Translations under genes and position numbers: made by a program
The notes under the pieces: model-generated
Told to the model about the DNA's origin: nothing
The model's database searches: none
What the model saw: the letters and a program-made list of their open reading frames with translations, nothing else
Assembly: GCF_030811215.1 (NCBI RefSeq)
Contig: NZ_JAUSQM010000001.1
Location: 1,240,001 to 1,304,000 of the forward strand
Length of the DNA stretch: 64,000 nucleotides
Reading direction: 5' to 3'
Origin: Nocardioides massiliensis
Lineage (GTDB): Bacteria > Actinomycetota > Actinomycetes > Propionibacteriales > Nocardioidaceae
Shown here: in pieces, positions 32,674-41,368 of the stretch
How positions within the stretch are numbered: position 1 is the stretch's first letter
Layout: every line of letters begins with the position of its first letter

Positions 32674-33620
32674 GCATCCAGTGGGAGACCGACACCGGCG
32701 TGCCGCGCATCCCGGTCGGGGGCTGGATCGACTCCGGCTTCGACTGGGTGGAGGCGAATCTCAAGCCGGTCTTCACCGCGATCCGCGATGCCGTCGACTG
32801 GGCGGTCAACGGCCTGACCGATGTGCTCAACGCCCCGCCGGCGTTGGTCATCGTGGCGGTGCTGGCCGTGTTGGCCTGGGCCATCCGCGACTGGAAGCTG
32901 GCGGTCGGGTCCGTGGCCGGGTTGGCGTTCATCATCGCGGTCGCGCAGTGGGAGAACGCGATGGCCACGTTGGCGTTGGTCCTGGTCGCGACGGTCGTGT
33001 GCCTGGCGATCGGCATCCCGCTCGGTGTGCTGGCAGCGAGGTCCGACCGGGTCAGCAGGGTGGTCCGGCCGGTGATGGACCTGATGCAGACCATGCCGGC
33101 GTTCGCCTGGCTGATCCCGGTGGTCGCGCTGTTCCGGATCGGCGTGCCCGGCGCGTTGGTGGCGACCGTGATCTTCGCGCTGCCGCCCGCCGTACGCCTC
33201 ACCGAGCTCGGCATCCGCCAGGTCGACGCCGAAGTGGTGGAGGCGGGGCGTGCCTTCGGCGGTACGCCGCGCCAGATCCTGCGCGGCATCCAGCTGCCGT
33301 TGGCGACGCCCACGATCATGGCCGGCGTCAACCAGGTGATCATGCTCGCGCTGTCGATGGCGGTCATTGCCGGGCTCGTGGGCGGCGGCGGCCTCGGCAC
33401 CGCGGTGGTCACCTCGATCTCCCGGCTCAACCTCGGCCTCGGTTTCGAAGCCGGGCTGTCGGTGGTCGTCCTCGCGATCTACCTCGACCGCATCACCGCA
33501 GCGGTCGGCGCGCGCCGACCGGGCGGCGGGCGGTTGCGACGCCTCCGCGAGCGACGGGCCATCAAGACGGACCAGGCGGCGGCAGACGCCGAGGAGGCAC
33601 GCCCCGCCACGGCGGCCTGA
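32670..33620 (+). CDS. proW: Glycine betaine/proline ABC transporter, permease
   Basis: 316 residues. An amphipathic N-terminal extension is followed by about six membrane helices. The permease EAA-like loop is EVVEAGRAFGGTPRQILRGIQLPLATPTIMAG, which docks on ProV. VRPVMDLMQTMPAFAWLIPVV is a typical ProW/OpuAB motif. The C-terminal 40 residues are charged and probably cytoplasmic. Translationally coupled to proV (ATGA). Confidence 0.94.
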   Translation: MSIQWETDTGVPRIPVGGWIDSGFDWVEANLKPVFTAIRDAVDWAVNGLTDVLNAPPALVIVAVLAVLAWAIRDWKLAVGSVAGLAFIIAVAQWENAMATLALVLVATVVCLAIGIPLGVLAARSDRVSRVVRPVMDLMQTMPAFAWLIPVVALFRIGVPGALVATVIFALPPAVRLTELGIRQVDAEVVEAGRAFGGTPRQILRGIQLPLATPTIMAGVNQVIMLALSMAVIAGLVGGGGLGTAVVTSISRLNLGLGFEAGLSVVVLAIYLDRITAAVGARRPGGGRLRRLRERRAIKTDQAAADAEEARPATAA

Positions 33621-33675
33621 GGGCCGCACCACAGATGTCTCGGGATCAGCAAGGAATCGACGAGAGGAACGACGA

Positions 33676-34605
33676 GTGAAGCGCACGAAGAAGTTGAGAA
33701 GAGTCGGATTCATCGCTGGGCTCCTGACCACCGCCATGGTGCTTGCCGGGTGCGGGTCGGACGACGGCGACAACGGTGACACCGCGGGCGACAACGGAGA
33801 CAACGCTGCAGGTGGCACCATCACGATGGGGTACCTGCCGTCCTGGACCGATGGTCTGGCCACGGCGTACCTGATGAAGAACATCCTCGAGGACGAGGGC
33901 TACACGGTCGAGATGACCGAGCTCACCGAGGCGGCCCCGCTCTACCAAGGGCTGGCCGACGGTGACGTCGACATCTACCCCTCGGCGTGGTCCGAGGCGA
34001 CGCACGTCGACTACATGGACGAGCACGGCGACAACATCGAGGACCTCGCCACCTACTACGGCGGCGCTGTGCTGACCTTCGCGGTGCCGGAGTACATGGA
34101 CGACGTCAACTCGATCGCCGACCTCCAGGGGCAGGCCGACCGGTTCGACGGCCGGATCGTCGGCATCGAGCCCGGTGCGGGTCTGACGCGCGTGACCAAG
34201 GAGAGCGTCATGCCGACCTACGGTCTCGACGAGGACTACCAGCTGCAGGAGTCCTCGACCACGGCGATGCTCGCGGAGCTGCAGACCGCCATCGACAACG
34301 AGGAGGACATCGTCGTCACCCTCTGGCGTCCCTTCTGGGCCAACGCGTCCTTCCCGGTGAAGGACCTCGAGGACCCCGAGGGTGCGCTGGGCGACCCCGA
34401 GGGCCTGCACGTGCTCGCGCGTGACGGGTTCTCCGACGACTTCGCCGACGTGGCGGAGATGCTGGGCAACTTCGAGATGACCGATGAGCAGTTCGGCACG
34501 CTCGAGGACCTCGTCGTCAACGAGTTCGGCGAGGGCCAGGAGGAAGAGGCCGTCGCACAGTGGCTCGAGGACAACCCGGACTTCGTCGACAGCCTGAAGG
34601 GCTGA
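33676..34605 (+). CDS. proX: Glycine betaine/proline ABC transporter, substrate-binding lipoprotein
   Basis: 309 residues from GTG 33676. A lipoprotein signal peptide ends in the lipobox VLAGC, followed by an Asp/Asn/Gly-rich linker. The OpuAC domain shows GYLPSWTDGLATAYLMKNIL, IYPSAWSEATH and VTLWRPFWAN, which supply the Trp residues that normally cage the quaternary ammonium of glycine betaine. It lies 55 nt after proW and is followed by a strong terminator, so it closes the operon. Confidence 0.94.
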   Translation: MKRTKKLRRVGFIAGLLTTAMVLAGCGSDDGDNGDTAGDNGDNAAGGTITMGYLPSWTDGLATAYLMKNILEDEGYTVEMTELTEAAPLYQGLADGDVDIYPSAWSEATHVDYMDEHGDNIEDLATYYGGAVLTFAVPEYMDDVNSIADLQGQADRFDGRIVGIEPGAGLTRVTKESVMPTYGLDEDYQLQESSTTAMLAELQTAIDNEEDIVVTLWRPFWANASFPVKDLEDPEGALGDPEGLHVLARDGFSDDFADVAEMLGNFEMTDEQFGTLEDLVVNEFGEGQEEEAVAQWLEDNPDFVDSLKG

Positions 34606-34632
34606 TCGCGTTCGGTTGAGCGACTGAGTCAG

Positions 34633-34676
34633 ACGCCGGTGCCCGGGATCCCGTCAGGGGTCCCGGGCACCGGCGT
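34633..34676 (+). terminator. Strong hairpin terminator after the betaine transporter operon
   Basis: A 16-bp perfect stem (ACGCCGGTGCCCGGGA with its complement at 34661-34676) is extended by 4 further pairs (one T-G) to a GTCA tetraloop. No long T-run follows, common in high-GC actinobacteria. The repeat element at 34678 begins right after it. Confidence 0.85.
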
Positions 34677-34677
34677 T

Positions 34678-34721
34678 CCTGGTTGGTCGAGCAGGCCTGG
34701 TTGGTCGAGCTTGTCGAGACC
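34678..34721. repeat. Interspersed repeat, intergenic copy
   Basis: Two partial units: TGGTTGGTCGAGCAGG and TGGTTGGTCGAGCTTGTCGAGACC. They share TGGTCGAG and TCGAGACC with the copies inside E2 and hutU. It lies between two convergent transcription units, directly after the terminator. Confidence 0.7.
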
Positions 34722-34725
34722 CCCC

Positions 34726-34893
34726 TCAGCCGTCGAGGGCGTCGGCGATCCCGCGGAGTCGCCGGGCGACCGCCCGGCGGCCGGGGGACGGCGTACGGCG
34801 CGTGGGGGTGGGCGTGCGGTTGCGCAGCGTGCGCAGCCGCTCCTGCTGGTGGGCGAAGGCGTTCTCGGCGCTGAGGAAGCTGTGGTCGCTCAT
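34726..34893 (-). CDS. Small basic protein of unknown function (55 residues)
   Basis: Begins MSDHSFLSAENAFAHQQERL, then an Arg/Thr/Pro-rich middle (RNRTPTPTRRTPSPGRR), ending RRLRGIADALDG. GGAG lies 7 nt before the ATG. It starts 27 bp after the DUF4097 gene stop on the same strand and is probably co-transcribed. The helix-basic linker-helix composition suggests a nucleic-acid- or membrane-associated small protein, but no family is recognised. Confidence 0.6.
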   Translation of the reverse strand: MSDHSFLSAENAFAHQQERLRTLRNRTPTPTRRTPSPGRRAVARRLRGIADALDG

Positions 34894-34920
34894 GGTGCTG
34901 CTCCTGGATCGTGGTGGGTG

Positions 34921-35739
34921 TCAGACGTGGCGGAGGTGAACGTCGCCGGAGATGGTGGTCGCGTGGATCTGCACGTAGGGCTGGCCGTCGGTGGGTGCAC
35001 CCAGACTCTGCAGGTCATTGCGGACCGATCCGGTCAGCGTGTCGATCTCGGTCCAGACCGGGGTGCCGGCACCGACGCCGACGCGGACGTCGCCGGCGGC
35101 CGACTTGCTCGTCACGCTGCCGGCGTCGATCCGGGTGATGTGGAGGTCGCCGCTGGCAGTGGTGAACCGGACCTCGGCGGCGTGGCCGATGACGAGGTTG
35201 CCCGAACCGGACTTCGCGGTGACGTCCGCATCCGCCTGGTCCAGGGAGGCGTCCCCGGAGCCGGTCGACAACGTGACGGGCCCGGCCGCGCGACCGATCC
35301 GGAGATCGCCGGACCCGCTGCGGGCGTGCAACCGACCCGACACGTGGGCTACCGTGATGTCGCCGGAGCCGCTCACCAGATCGGCGTCGCCGTCGACCGT
35401 CTCGACGCGGGCGTCGGCAGATCCGACGCGGACGCTCGTGGTGCCCGCCGGGCCGGTGACGACGACGTCGGCCGACCCGGTCTGCACGTCCGGGCGGCTG
35501 CCGGCGGGAGCCGTGATTGTCACGTCGAGGCCGCGGCTCAGGAACCCGATCCGCCGGCGTCGTTGGACCACGCGGACGGCGTCGTCGGTCTCCTCGACCT
35601 CGACGTCCTCGGTCGGTCCGTCCAGGACGACCTCGGTGCCGACCGCGTCGGGGTCGAGTCGGATGGTCAGGTCACCGGCGCCGATCTCGACCACGAGGTC
35701 GCGAGGGTGGGCGCCGGGGAAGCTGTGGTGCTCGGTCAT
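34921..35739 (-). CDS. DUF4097 family beta-strand-repeat protein
   Basis: 272 residues composed of repeated short strands: SGSGDITV, ARSGSGDLRIG, LSTGSGDASL, AKSGSGNLVIG, FTTASGDLHIT, SKSAAGDVRVG. This regular SGSGD pattern, with period about 18-20 residues, predicts a right-handed parallel beta helix, as in DUF4097 proteins. No signal peptide or membrane anchor. Family function unknown, sometimes linked to anti-sigma or envelope stress loci. It follows the ribbon-helix-helix-like gene by 11 bp and is likely in the same transcript. Confidence 0.83.
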   Translation of the reverse strand: MTEHHSFPGAHPRDLVVEIGAGDLTIRLDPDAVGTEVVLDGPTEDVEVEETDDAVRVVQRRRRIGFLSRGLDVTITAPAGSRPDVQTGSADVVVTGPAGTTSVRVGSADARVETVDGDADLVSGSGDITVAHVSGRLHARSGSGDLRIGRAAGPVTLSTGSGDASLDQADADVTAKSGSGNLVIGHAAEVRFTTASGDLHITRIDAGSVTSKSAAGDVRVGVGAGTPVWTEIDTLTGSVRNDLQSLGAPTDGQPYVQIHATTISGDVHLRHV

Positions 35740-35750
35740 GGCGTGTCCTC

Positions 35751-36296
35751 TCAGGCCCAGCCAGACATGCGGCGCGAGCCGCGGCTGCCGAACGGGAGCG
35801 AGCTCAGGTCGATGTCGACGCGTACGGCGCCCTCGCCCCGCCCCGCGACGGCGTCGCGCACGGTGGTGACGAGCCAGGTGTTGAGTGACTGGCCGGCCTT
35901 GGTCGCCTGCTCCTCCGCTCGGTTCTTGAGGTTCTCCGGTAGGCGCAGGGTGATGCGGACGACGTCGCCGTCATCGAGGTCCTCCGGCGCGGGCGGCGTC
36001 GGGGGAGGCGGCGGGGTGGGCGCGGTCGGGGGCGTGGGTGTAGCCGGCAGCTCGACGATGAAGTCCAGCGACCGGCCGCTCAGGCGGACGTCGACGCTGC
36101 CCGAGGGGAGCTCTCGGGTGATCTCGGCGCTCGCCTCGGCCAGCGCTTCCATCATCGTCAACCGCACCGCGGGGTCGAGCGCGATCGTCAGGCGCTCAGC
36201 CGCTGCTGCTACCTCAGGCGAGGCGCTGGCTGCGGTGGCCAGGAGCTGCTCCCGGAGGCGATCGACGTACGGCGTGATGTCCATGCGCACCACCAT
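35751..36296 (-). CDS. Ribbon-helix-helix/HicB-like putative DNA-binding protein
   Basis: 181 residues. The C-terminal part contains VVRITLRLPENLKNRAEEQATKAGQSLNTWLVTTVRDAV, a typical ribbon-helix-helix (strand then two helices) as in HicB-type antitoxins. The N-terminal 85 residues are helical; a Pro-rich linker (PTPPTAPTPPPPPTPP) separates them. No HicA-like toxin is adjacent, so it more likely regulates its own operon with the DUF4097 gene. ATG 36296 is chosen because CATTAT ends 6 nt upstream (leaderless); an internal ATG at 36284 is the alternative. Confidence 0.65.
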   Translation of the reverse strand: MVVRMDITPYVDRLREQLLATAASASPEVAAAAERLTIALDPAVRLTMMEALAEASAEITRELPSGSVDVRLSGRSLDFIVELPATPTPPTAPTPPPPPTPPAPEDLDDGDVVRITLRLPENLKNRAEEQATKAGQSLNTWLVTTVRDAVAGRGEGAVRVDIDLSSLPFGSRGSRRMSGWA

Positions 36297-36387
36297 GACA
36301 CCATAATGACGTCATGGCAAGTGCAGGGTGACGTCAGTGAGGTGAGGGCGCGACGCCATGGGGTGGAGCCACGGGATTGTGCCGCTC

Positions 36388-37800
36388 CTAGCCGGCGCGG
36401 ACGAGCGCGCGGTACCGCTCCTCAGCGTGGGTCTTCATCCGGTGGTGTCGTCGGCACAGGACTTGCAGGTTGGCCGGGGTGGTCTGGCCGGGTGGTCCGC
36501 CCTCGTCGGGTGGGACGTAGGGCTCGACATGATCGATGTCGCAGGACCGGGCCGGTCTCGTGCAGTGGGGACCTTGGCAGTGGGCGTCACGCAGGATCAC
36601 CTGCTCCCGCATCCGCTCGGGTGGGTCATGGCCGTCGACCGCGGCGGTAGCTGCCATGTTGATGACCGGGGTGAGCTTGATGTCGCGCCGGCGGAGCCAC
36701 TGCTCGACCAGCCCGAGGGTCATCGCGCCGAAACGCTCAGCTCGTGCACCGTGATCAGTGCCGGTCGTTGCCCATTCCTCCAGGTCATCGGCCTCGACAT
36801 GGACATACACGCGCGCCGTCCCGTTCGTGACCCGGCTGGGCGTCACCCCAGCGGTTTCCAACAGCTCGGCTGCCGCCCAGGGGTCAGCCAGGATCCCGAG
36901 CGCGGTCGCGCGGTGGTGCTGCCACGGCTCCGGATCACGGCCCTCGGCGGCGAGCTGGCGGGCAAGGATCCCGGCGAGCTTCTCGACTGTCGCTTCCAGT
37001 GCCTCCGCGTCCGGGGAGTCGAGGCGGGCGTGGACCTCGGTGAACGCCGGGGAGTCCCCCGGCACTGGTGGCAGCACGAACATCCCACGGCCGTCGGTCT
37101 TCTCCGCCTCCAACCGCGCAGCCTCGTCGGGGTCGAGCGCGAGGAGGGCCTCGGTGATCAGGTCGAGCGCGGTGGCCTTGTTGATCGCCCGCTTCGTGGT
37201 CGCCAACAACTCATCGACCCGGGTCGCCACGGCCAGGTCGAGCTTCAACGTCTGCCCAGCCACCTGGCGTGCACGCCATGCCTCGACCTCACCGGCCTTC
37301 AGGCGTTCCCACAACCGGGGAAGGCGGTAACGCAGCTCCAGGCCATGGGACATCAACACGATTCCGGCGTCCGGGCTCATCGCCAACGCCACCGCCAGCT
37401 CCAACGGGGCGTGCTCGTGCACCGACGGCGCACCCTCGCCCGCCAGGGCGACCCGGTTCGGCCGATCCCGGTCGGTGTTGTCGGCCGCCCGCACCCCGGG
37501 CATCGTCTCGTAGGTCGCAGCCAGGTGGGCTGCGAGCAGCACCTGGTCGGTCTCCCAGCGCCGCATCACCGCACGGCGCTGCTCGATCACCGCCAACACC
37601 TCCACCGCCCGCAACGACCCCAGCTCGCTGCGCGCCGCGAACGTCAGCTCGTCCTCGATGTGCGGCGGCACGACCTCGGGGCGCGCGGCCCACGCTTCGG
37701 CGTCTGAGTCCGGACAGGGCTCCCACAAGAACGCAGGGGGCACCTGGCCGCCGTCATCGGCCGGCTCCTGCGCCTCGTCGAACTCGTCCAGCTGGTCCAT
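36388..37800 (-). CDS. DUF222 domain protein with C-terminal HNH endonuclease motif
   Basis: 470 residues. A long helical DUF222 region (about 40-330, e.g. RLPRLWERLKAGEVEAWRARQVAGQTL) precedes an HNH nuclease module: QVILRDAHCQGPHC, CDIDHVEPY and LQVLCRRHHRMKTH. This is the 13E12-repeat type common, often in many copies, in actinobacteria. Metal and catalytic residues look intact. Whether it is a mobile-element remnant or a host nuclease is unknown. The start at 37800 is used because the same frame runs on open for nearly 400 codons upstream, antiparallel to nothing but through the 3' end of the EtfD-like gene, with repetitive shadow sequence. Confidence 0.85.
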   Translation of the reverse strand: MDQLDEFDEAQEPADDGGQVPPAFLWEPCPDSDAEAWAARPEVVPPHIEDELTFAARSELGSLRAVEVLAVIEQRRAVMRRWETDQVLLAAHLAATYETMPGVRAADNTDRDRPNRVALAGEGAPSVHEHAPLELAVALAMSPDAGIVLMSHGLELRYRLPRLWERLKAGEVEAWRARQVAGQTLKLDLAVATRVDELLATTKRAINKATALDLITEALLALDPDEAARLEAEKTDGRGMFVLPPVPGDSPAFTEVHARLDSPDAEALEATVEKLAGILARQLAAEGRDPEPWQHHRATALGILADPWAAAELLETAGVTPSRVTNGTARVYVHVEADDLEEWATTGTDHGARAERFGAMTLGLVEQWLRRRDIKLTPVINMAATAAVDGHDPPERMREQVILRDAHCQGPHCTRPARSCDIDHVEPYVPPDEGGPPGQTTPANLQVLCRRHHRMKTHAEERYRALVRAG

Positions 37801-37900
37801 GGATCCATCGTGGACCACGCCACCGACACTCCGGTTCCAGCGGACAACTGGGGACGACGAGCGGGCCGGTCGGCGGATCCTCGACCGTCGAGGGAAACGC

Positions 37901-37934
37901 AGGACGCCCCCTCGCGTGAGCGAGGGGGCGTCCT
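37901..37934 (-). terminator. Hairpin terminator downstream of the EtfD-like gene
   Basis: Perfect 15-bp stem (AGGACGCCCCCTCGC at 37901-37915 with its complement at 37920-37934) and a GTGA tetraloop, 11 bp beyond the minus-strand stop at 37946. It insulates the DUF222 gene downstream. Confidence 0.8.
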
Positions 37935-37945
37935 GGAAGTGGTGC

Positions 37946-40900
37946 TCAGAGGTCGAAGAGGGAGTCCGCTTCGTCGATCGCCTTGCCGGACTGCGTCGGG
38001 GGCTTCGGCTGGTTCTGCTCGGGCTTCTCCTCCGCCGGGACGACGTGCTGCTCGTTGTCGGCGCCGGTGTCGGTGACCTCGGGCTTGGCTGCGACCTCCT
38101 CCGGGGACGGGTTCGGCTCGGCCTCGTCGTCGGCCGTGGCCTCGCTGCCTGCCTCCTTCTCGGCGTGCTCGGCCTTGACCTCGAACAGCGACTTGATCTC
38201 ACCGTCCCCCTCGTCGGTGACCGACGCCTCGGGCTTCTCCTCGGCCGGCGCGACGTGCTGCTCGTTGTCGGCGCCGGTGTCGGTGACCTCGGGCTTGGCC
38301 TGGGCCTCCTGCGCCGACGGGTTGGGCTCGGCCTCTGCCTCCGGCTTGTCGTCGGTCTTGGCGGCCGGCGCGGGGGTCGGCTCGTCGGCCTCCACGTCGA
38401 ACAGGGAGTCGCCGTCGGAGATGGAGCTCTCGGGCTTGTCCTCTGCGGGGGCGACCTTCTGCTCGTTGTCGGCGCCGGTGTCGGTGACCTCGGGCTTGGC
38501 CTCGGTCTCCTGCGCGGAGGGGTTGGGTTCGGCCTGGTCGTCTGCCTTGTCGGCGGTCTTGGCGGCGGTCTTGGCGGTTGGGGCCGCGGGCTCCTCGTCG
38601 ACGTCGAACAGCGAACCGCCACCCGAGATCGACGCCTCGGGCTTGTCCTCTGCGGGCGCGACCTTCTGCTCGTTGTCGGCACCGGTGTCGGTGACCTCCG
38701 ACTTGGCCTTCGCCTCGTCGCGGGACGGGTTCGGCTCCGGCTCCTCGTCGAAGAGCGAACCGCCGCCGGACTGCGCCGCAGGTGCTTCCTCGGCCGGAGC
38801 GTCGTCGAAGAGCGAACCCCCACCGCTGTCCGCGGCCTTGGCGGTCGGTGCCTCGGCCGGCGCCTCGTCAGCGGACGCGTCGTCGAACAGCGAGCTGCTG
38901 CCACCGGAGGCCTTCGCGTTGACGCCGACGTCCTCCGTCGCCGTGACGGTCTCCTCGGTCTGCGTGACGTCACCCGCGTCGGGCTCGGCCTTGGTCTCGG
39001 TGGACCCGGCCTTCGCTGCCGCGCCCGCGCCGGCCTTGGCCTTCGCCGGAGCCGGGCTCTCGCCCTTGATCGAGGCCAGCAGCATCTGCGCGACGTCGAG
39101 GACCTCGACCTCCTCGCGAGCCTCGCCCTTGGCCTGCTGGGCGGTGAGGCCGTCGGCGAGCATCACGCGGCAGAACGGGCAGCCCACCGCGATCTGGTCG
39201 GCGCCGGTCTCGACGGCCTCCTTGGTGCGGTTGACGTTGATCCGCTCGCCGGTGTTCTCCTCCATCCACATGCGCGCACCACCGGCACCACAGCAGAACG
39301 ACCGCTCGGAGTTGCGCGGCATCTCCTTGAAGTCGGCGTCGGGGATGATCGTGAGCAGGTCGCGCGGCGGCGTGTAGACCTGGTTGTGACGGCCCAGGTA
39401 GCACGGGTCGTGGTAGGTCACGGTGCGCTTCGGTGCGGACGAGGCGACCGGGGTCAGCTTGCCCTCGCGCACGAGCCGGTTGAGCAGCTGCGTGTGGTGG
39501 ACGACCTCGAGCTCGATGCCGAACTGCGCGTACTCGTTCTTCAGGGTGTTGAAGCAGTGGGCGCAGGTGGAGACGACCTTCTTGGCCTTCGTCTCCGTGA
39601 GCACCTCGACGTTCTGCTGAGCCAGCCCCTGGAAGACGAACTCGTTGCCGGCCCGACGCGCGGGGTCACCGTTGCAGGTCTCGCCGTTGCCCAGCACCGC
39701 GAAGCTCACGCCGGCGATGTCGAGCAGCTCGGCGACCGCGCGGGTGGTCTTCTTGGCCCGGTCCTCGTAGGCGCCGGCGCAGCCGACCCAGAACAGCCAG
39801 TCGACCTCGTCGAGGCTCTCGATGTCCTCACCGACGACCTTGACCTCGAAGTCGAGACCCTTCGCCCAGTCCATGCGGGCGTTGGGCGACATGTTCCAGG
39901 GGTTGCCCTTGTTCTCCAGGCCCTTGAACAGCTGGTTGAGCTCCGTGGGGAAGTTCGACTCCACCAGGACCTGGTAGCGCCGCATGTCCATGATGTGGTC
40001 GACGTGCTCGATGTCGACGGGGCACTGCTGGACGCACGCACCGCAGGAGGTGCAGTTCCACAGCACCTCCGGGTCGATGACCGCAGCGCCGGAGTCGGGC
40101 ATGTAGAACCAGTCGTCACCGGTCTCGCCGACCAGGGGACGCTCGACCTCCTTGGCCAGCTCGGGGTCCTTCTCCAGCAGCGCGGTGGCGGCCTCGCTGC
40201 CCTCGCCGCCGGCCTTGAGGTACGGCGCCTTGGCGTAGGCGTGGTCGCGCAGGCCCATCACCAGCAGCTTGGGCGACAGCGGCTTCTCGGTGTTCCACGC
40301 CGGGCACTGGCTCTGGCAGCGGCCGCACTCGGTGCACGTGGTGAAGTCGAGGATGCCCTTCCAGGAGAAGTCCTCGACCTTGCCGACGCCGAGGGTCGCG
40401 TCCTCGTCGAGGTCGTCGATGTCGTCGAGGGTGATCGCCTTGCCCTCGGAGGTCAGGGGCTTCATCGCACCCAGGGCGACCCGTCCGCTGTCCTCACGCT
40501 TGAACCAGATGTTGGGCCAGACCGTGAAGCGGTGCCAGGCCACGCCCATCGTGACGTTGAGGGCCAGCACCGTCAGCCAGATCATCGCCGCAAGGATCTT
40601 GATCATGGCGATCGCGATGATCGCGTTCTCCAGGCCCTGCTCGCCGAGCCCGCCGAACAGTGCGTCACCCAGGAACCCGCTGACCGGGAAGTGAGAGCGG
40701 GCGAACCGCTCCGGCTCGTCGCTGACGAGCTGTCCGAGGCGGTACTCGGCGCCCCGGATGAACAGGATCGCCGAGCCCTCCAGCAGCACCATGAACTCGA
40801 CGAAGTAGGCCTGCCAGAAGTTCGAGCCGAAGAACCGGCTCTTGCGGCCCTCGGCGCGCGGGTGGTGCTTCTGGCGGTAGATGATCAGGAAGACGATGGC

Positions 40901-41272
40901 GACCGTGCTGACGACGCCCAGCCCCTCGGCCACCCACTCGTAGCCGAACCAGTGACCGATGATCGGCAGCACGAACTTCGGGTCGAAGAGCTGGAAGTAG
41001 CCCGCCAGCACCGCGGAGGCGAGGAAGAGGAAGGCGAAGTAGACGAACCAGTGCAGGATGCCGACCCAGCGCCACTGGAACATCCGCGTGTGGCCGAAGG
41101 TCTCCTTCAGCATCGTCACGGTGCGGCGCGCCGGGTTGCCGCTGCGCTTGAGCGCCGGTTGCCCCAGCCGGATCGTGCCGACCATGGAGACGACCGCGCG
41201 TGTGGCGAGCGCGAGCGCGATCGCGGTGGCGGCCAACGAGATGACGATGGCCACGATCTGGAATGCCGACAT
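37946..41272 (-). CDS. etfD: EtfD-like membrane iron-sulfur reductase with repetitive acidic C-terminal tail
   Basis: 1108 residues. Residues about 1-260: membrane helices of the nitrate-reductase-gamma type (FVYFAFLFLASAVLAGYFQL, LGVVSTVAIVFLIIY). About 310-420: two 4Fe-4S motifs (CTECGRCQSQCP and CTSCGACVQQCPVD). About 490-720: two CCG domains (VGCAGAYED...; YHDPCYLGRHNQVY and CCGAGGARMW). It resembles M. tuberculosis Rv0338c (EtfD), which passes electrons from ETF, hence from acyl-CoA dehydrogenases, to the quinone pool. The last 370 residues are an Ala/Glu/Pro-rich tail with four long repeats and seven SLF[DE] motifs. A TetR-type operator lies upstream, like that of the acyl-CoA dehydrogenase at 21865. 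Start ATG follows GAGGAGAG. Confidence 0.85.
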   Translation of the reverse strand: MSAFQIVAIVISLAATAIALALATRAVVSMVGTIRLGQPALKRSGNPARRTVTMLKETFGHTRMFQWRWVGILHWFVYFAFLFLASAVLAGYFQLFDPKFVLPIIGHWFGYEWVAEGLGVVSTVAIVFLIIYRQKHHPRAEGRKSRFFGSNFWQAYFVEFMVLLEGSAILFIRGAEYRLGQLVSDEPERFARSHFPVSGFLGDALFGGLGEQGLENAIIAIAMIKILAAMIWLTVLALNVTMGVAWHRFTVWPNIWFKREDSGRVALGAMKPLTSEGKAITLDDIDDLDEDATLGVGKVEDFSWKGILDFTTCTECGRCQSQCPAWNTEKPLSPKLLVMGLRDHAYAKAPYLKAGGEGSEAATALLEKDPELAKEVERPLVGETGDDWFYMPDSGAAVIDPEVLWNCTSCGACVQQCPVDIEHVDHIMDMRRYQVLVESNFPTELNQLFKGLENKGNPWNMSPNARMDWAKGLDFEVKVVGEDIESLDEVDWLFWVGCAGAYEDRAKKTTRAVAELLDIAGVSFAVLGNGETCNGDPARRAGNEFVFQGLAQQNVEVLTETKAKKVVSTCAHCFNTLKNEYAQFGIELEVVHHTQLLNRLVREGKLTPVASSAPKRTVTYHDPCYLGRHNQVYTPPRDLLTIIPDADFKEMPRNSERSFCCGAGGARMWMEENTGERINVNRTKEAVETGADQIAVGCPFCRVMLADGLTAQQAKGEAREEVEVLDVAQMLLASIKGESPAPAKAKAGAGAAAKAGSTETKAEPDAGDVTQTEETVTATEDVGVNAKASGGSSSLFDDASADEAPAEAPTAKAADSGGGSLFDDAPAEEAPAAQSGGGSLFDEEPEPNPSRDEAKAKSEVTDTGADNEQKVAPAEDKPEASISGGGSLFDVDEEPAAPTAKTAAKTADKADDQAEPNPSAQETEAKPEVTDTGADNEQKVAPAEDKPESSISDGDSLFDVEADEPTPAPAAKTDDKPEAEAEPNPSAQEAQAKPEVTDTGADNEQHVAPAEEKPEASVTDEGDGEIKSLFEVKAEHAEKEAGSEATADDEAEPNPSPEEVAAKPEVTDTGADNEQHVVPAEEKPEQNQPKPPTQSGKAIDEADSLFDL
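38020..38760 (-). repeat. Tandem coding repeats in the EtfD-like tail
   Basis: Four copies of a unit centred on EVTDTGADNEQ(K/H)V, each preceded by AEPNPS-like and followed by APAE(D/E)KPE, spaced 60-70 codons apart. Between them SLFD motifs recur, seven in the whole tail. Copies near the C-terminus share HV and EEKPE variants and the two upstream ones KV and EDKPE, pointing to stepwise duplication. Confidence 0.85.
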
Positions 41273-41368
41273 GCACTCTCCTCGTCCGGGTCGGGGGAGC
41301 CGACCATGGTGCGGGTGGGCTGAGCCTATGAGTACGGCGCGGGACGCGTCAGCCCGCCACCGGTGTGA

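Noticed and set aside
35751-36296. Toxin-antitoxin module (HicB-like protein)
   Set aside because: No HicA-like or other small toxin gene is adjacent; neighbours are a DUF4097 gene and an HNH protein with its own orientation and promoter region.
37949-37966. C-terminal SLFDL of the EtfD-like protein as a sliding-clamp-binding motif
   Set aside because: The usual clamp motif needs a Gln and a different spacing (QLxLF-type), and the motif recurs seven times in a membrane-associated redox protein, which does not fit replication.
37801-38973. N-terminal extension of the DUF222/HNH gene by almost 400 codons
   Set aside because: The extension crosses a perfect terminator hairpin and consists of Arg/Pro/Ser-rich repeats that are an off-frame reading of the EtfD-like tail.
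37658-41323. A 1221-codon open frame on the plus strand
   Set aside because: It is the antisense shadow of the EtfD-like gene, whose Fe-S motifs, helices and ribosome site are unmistakable; the shadow has biased low-complexity composition and no family features.
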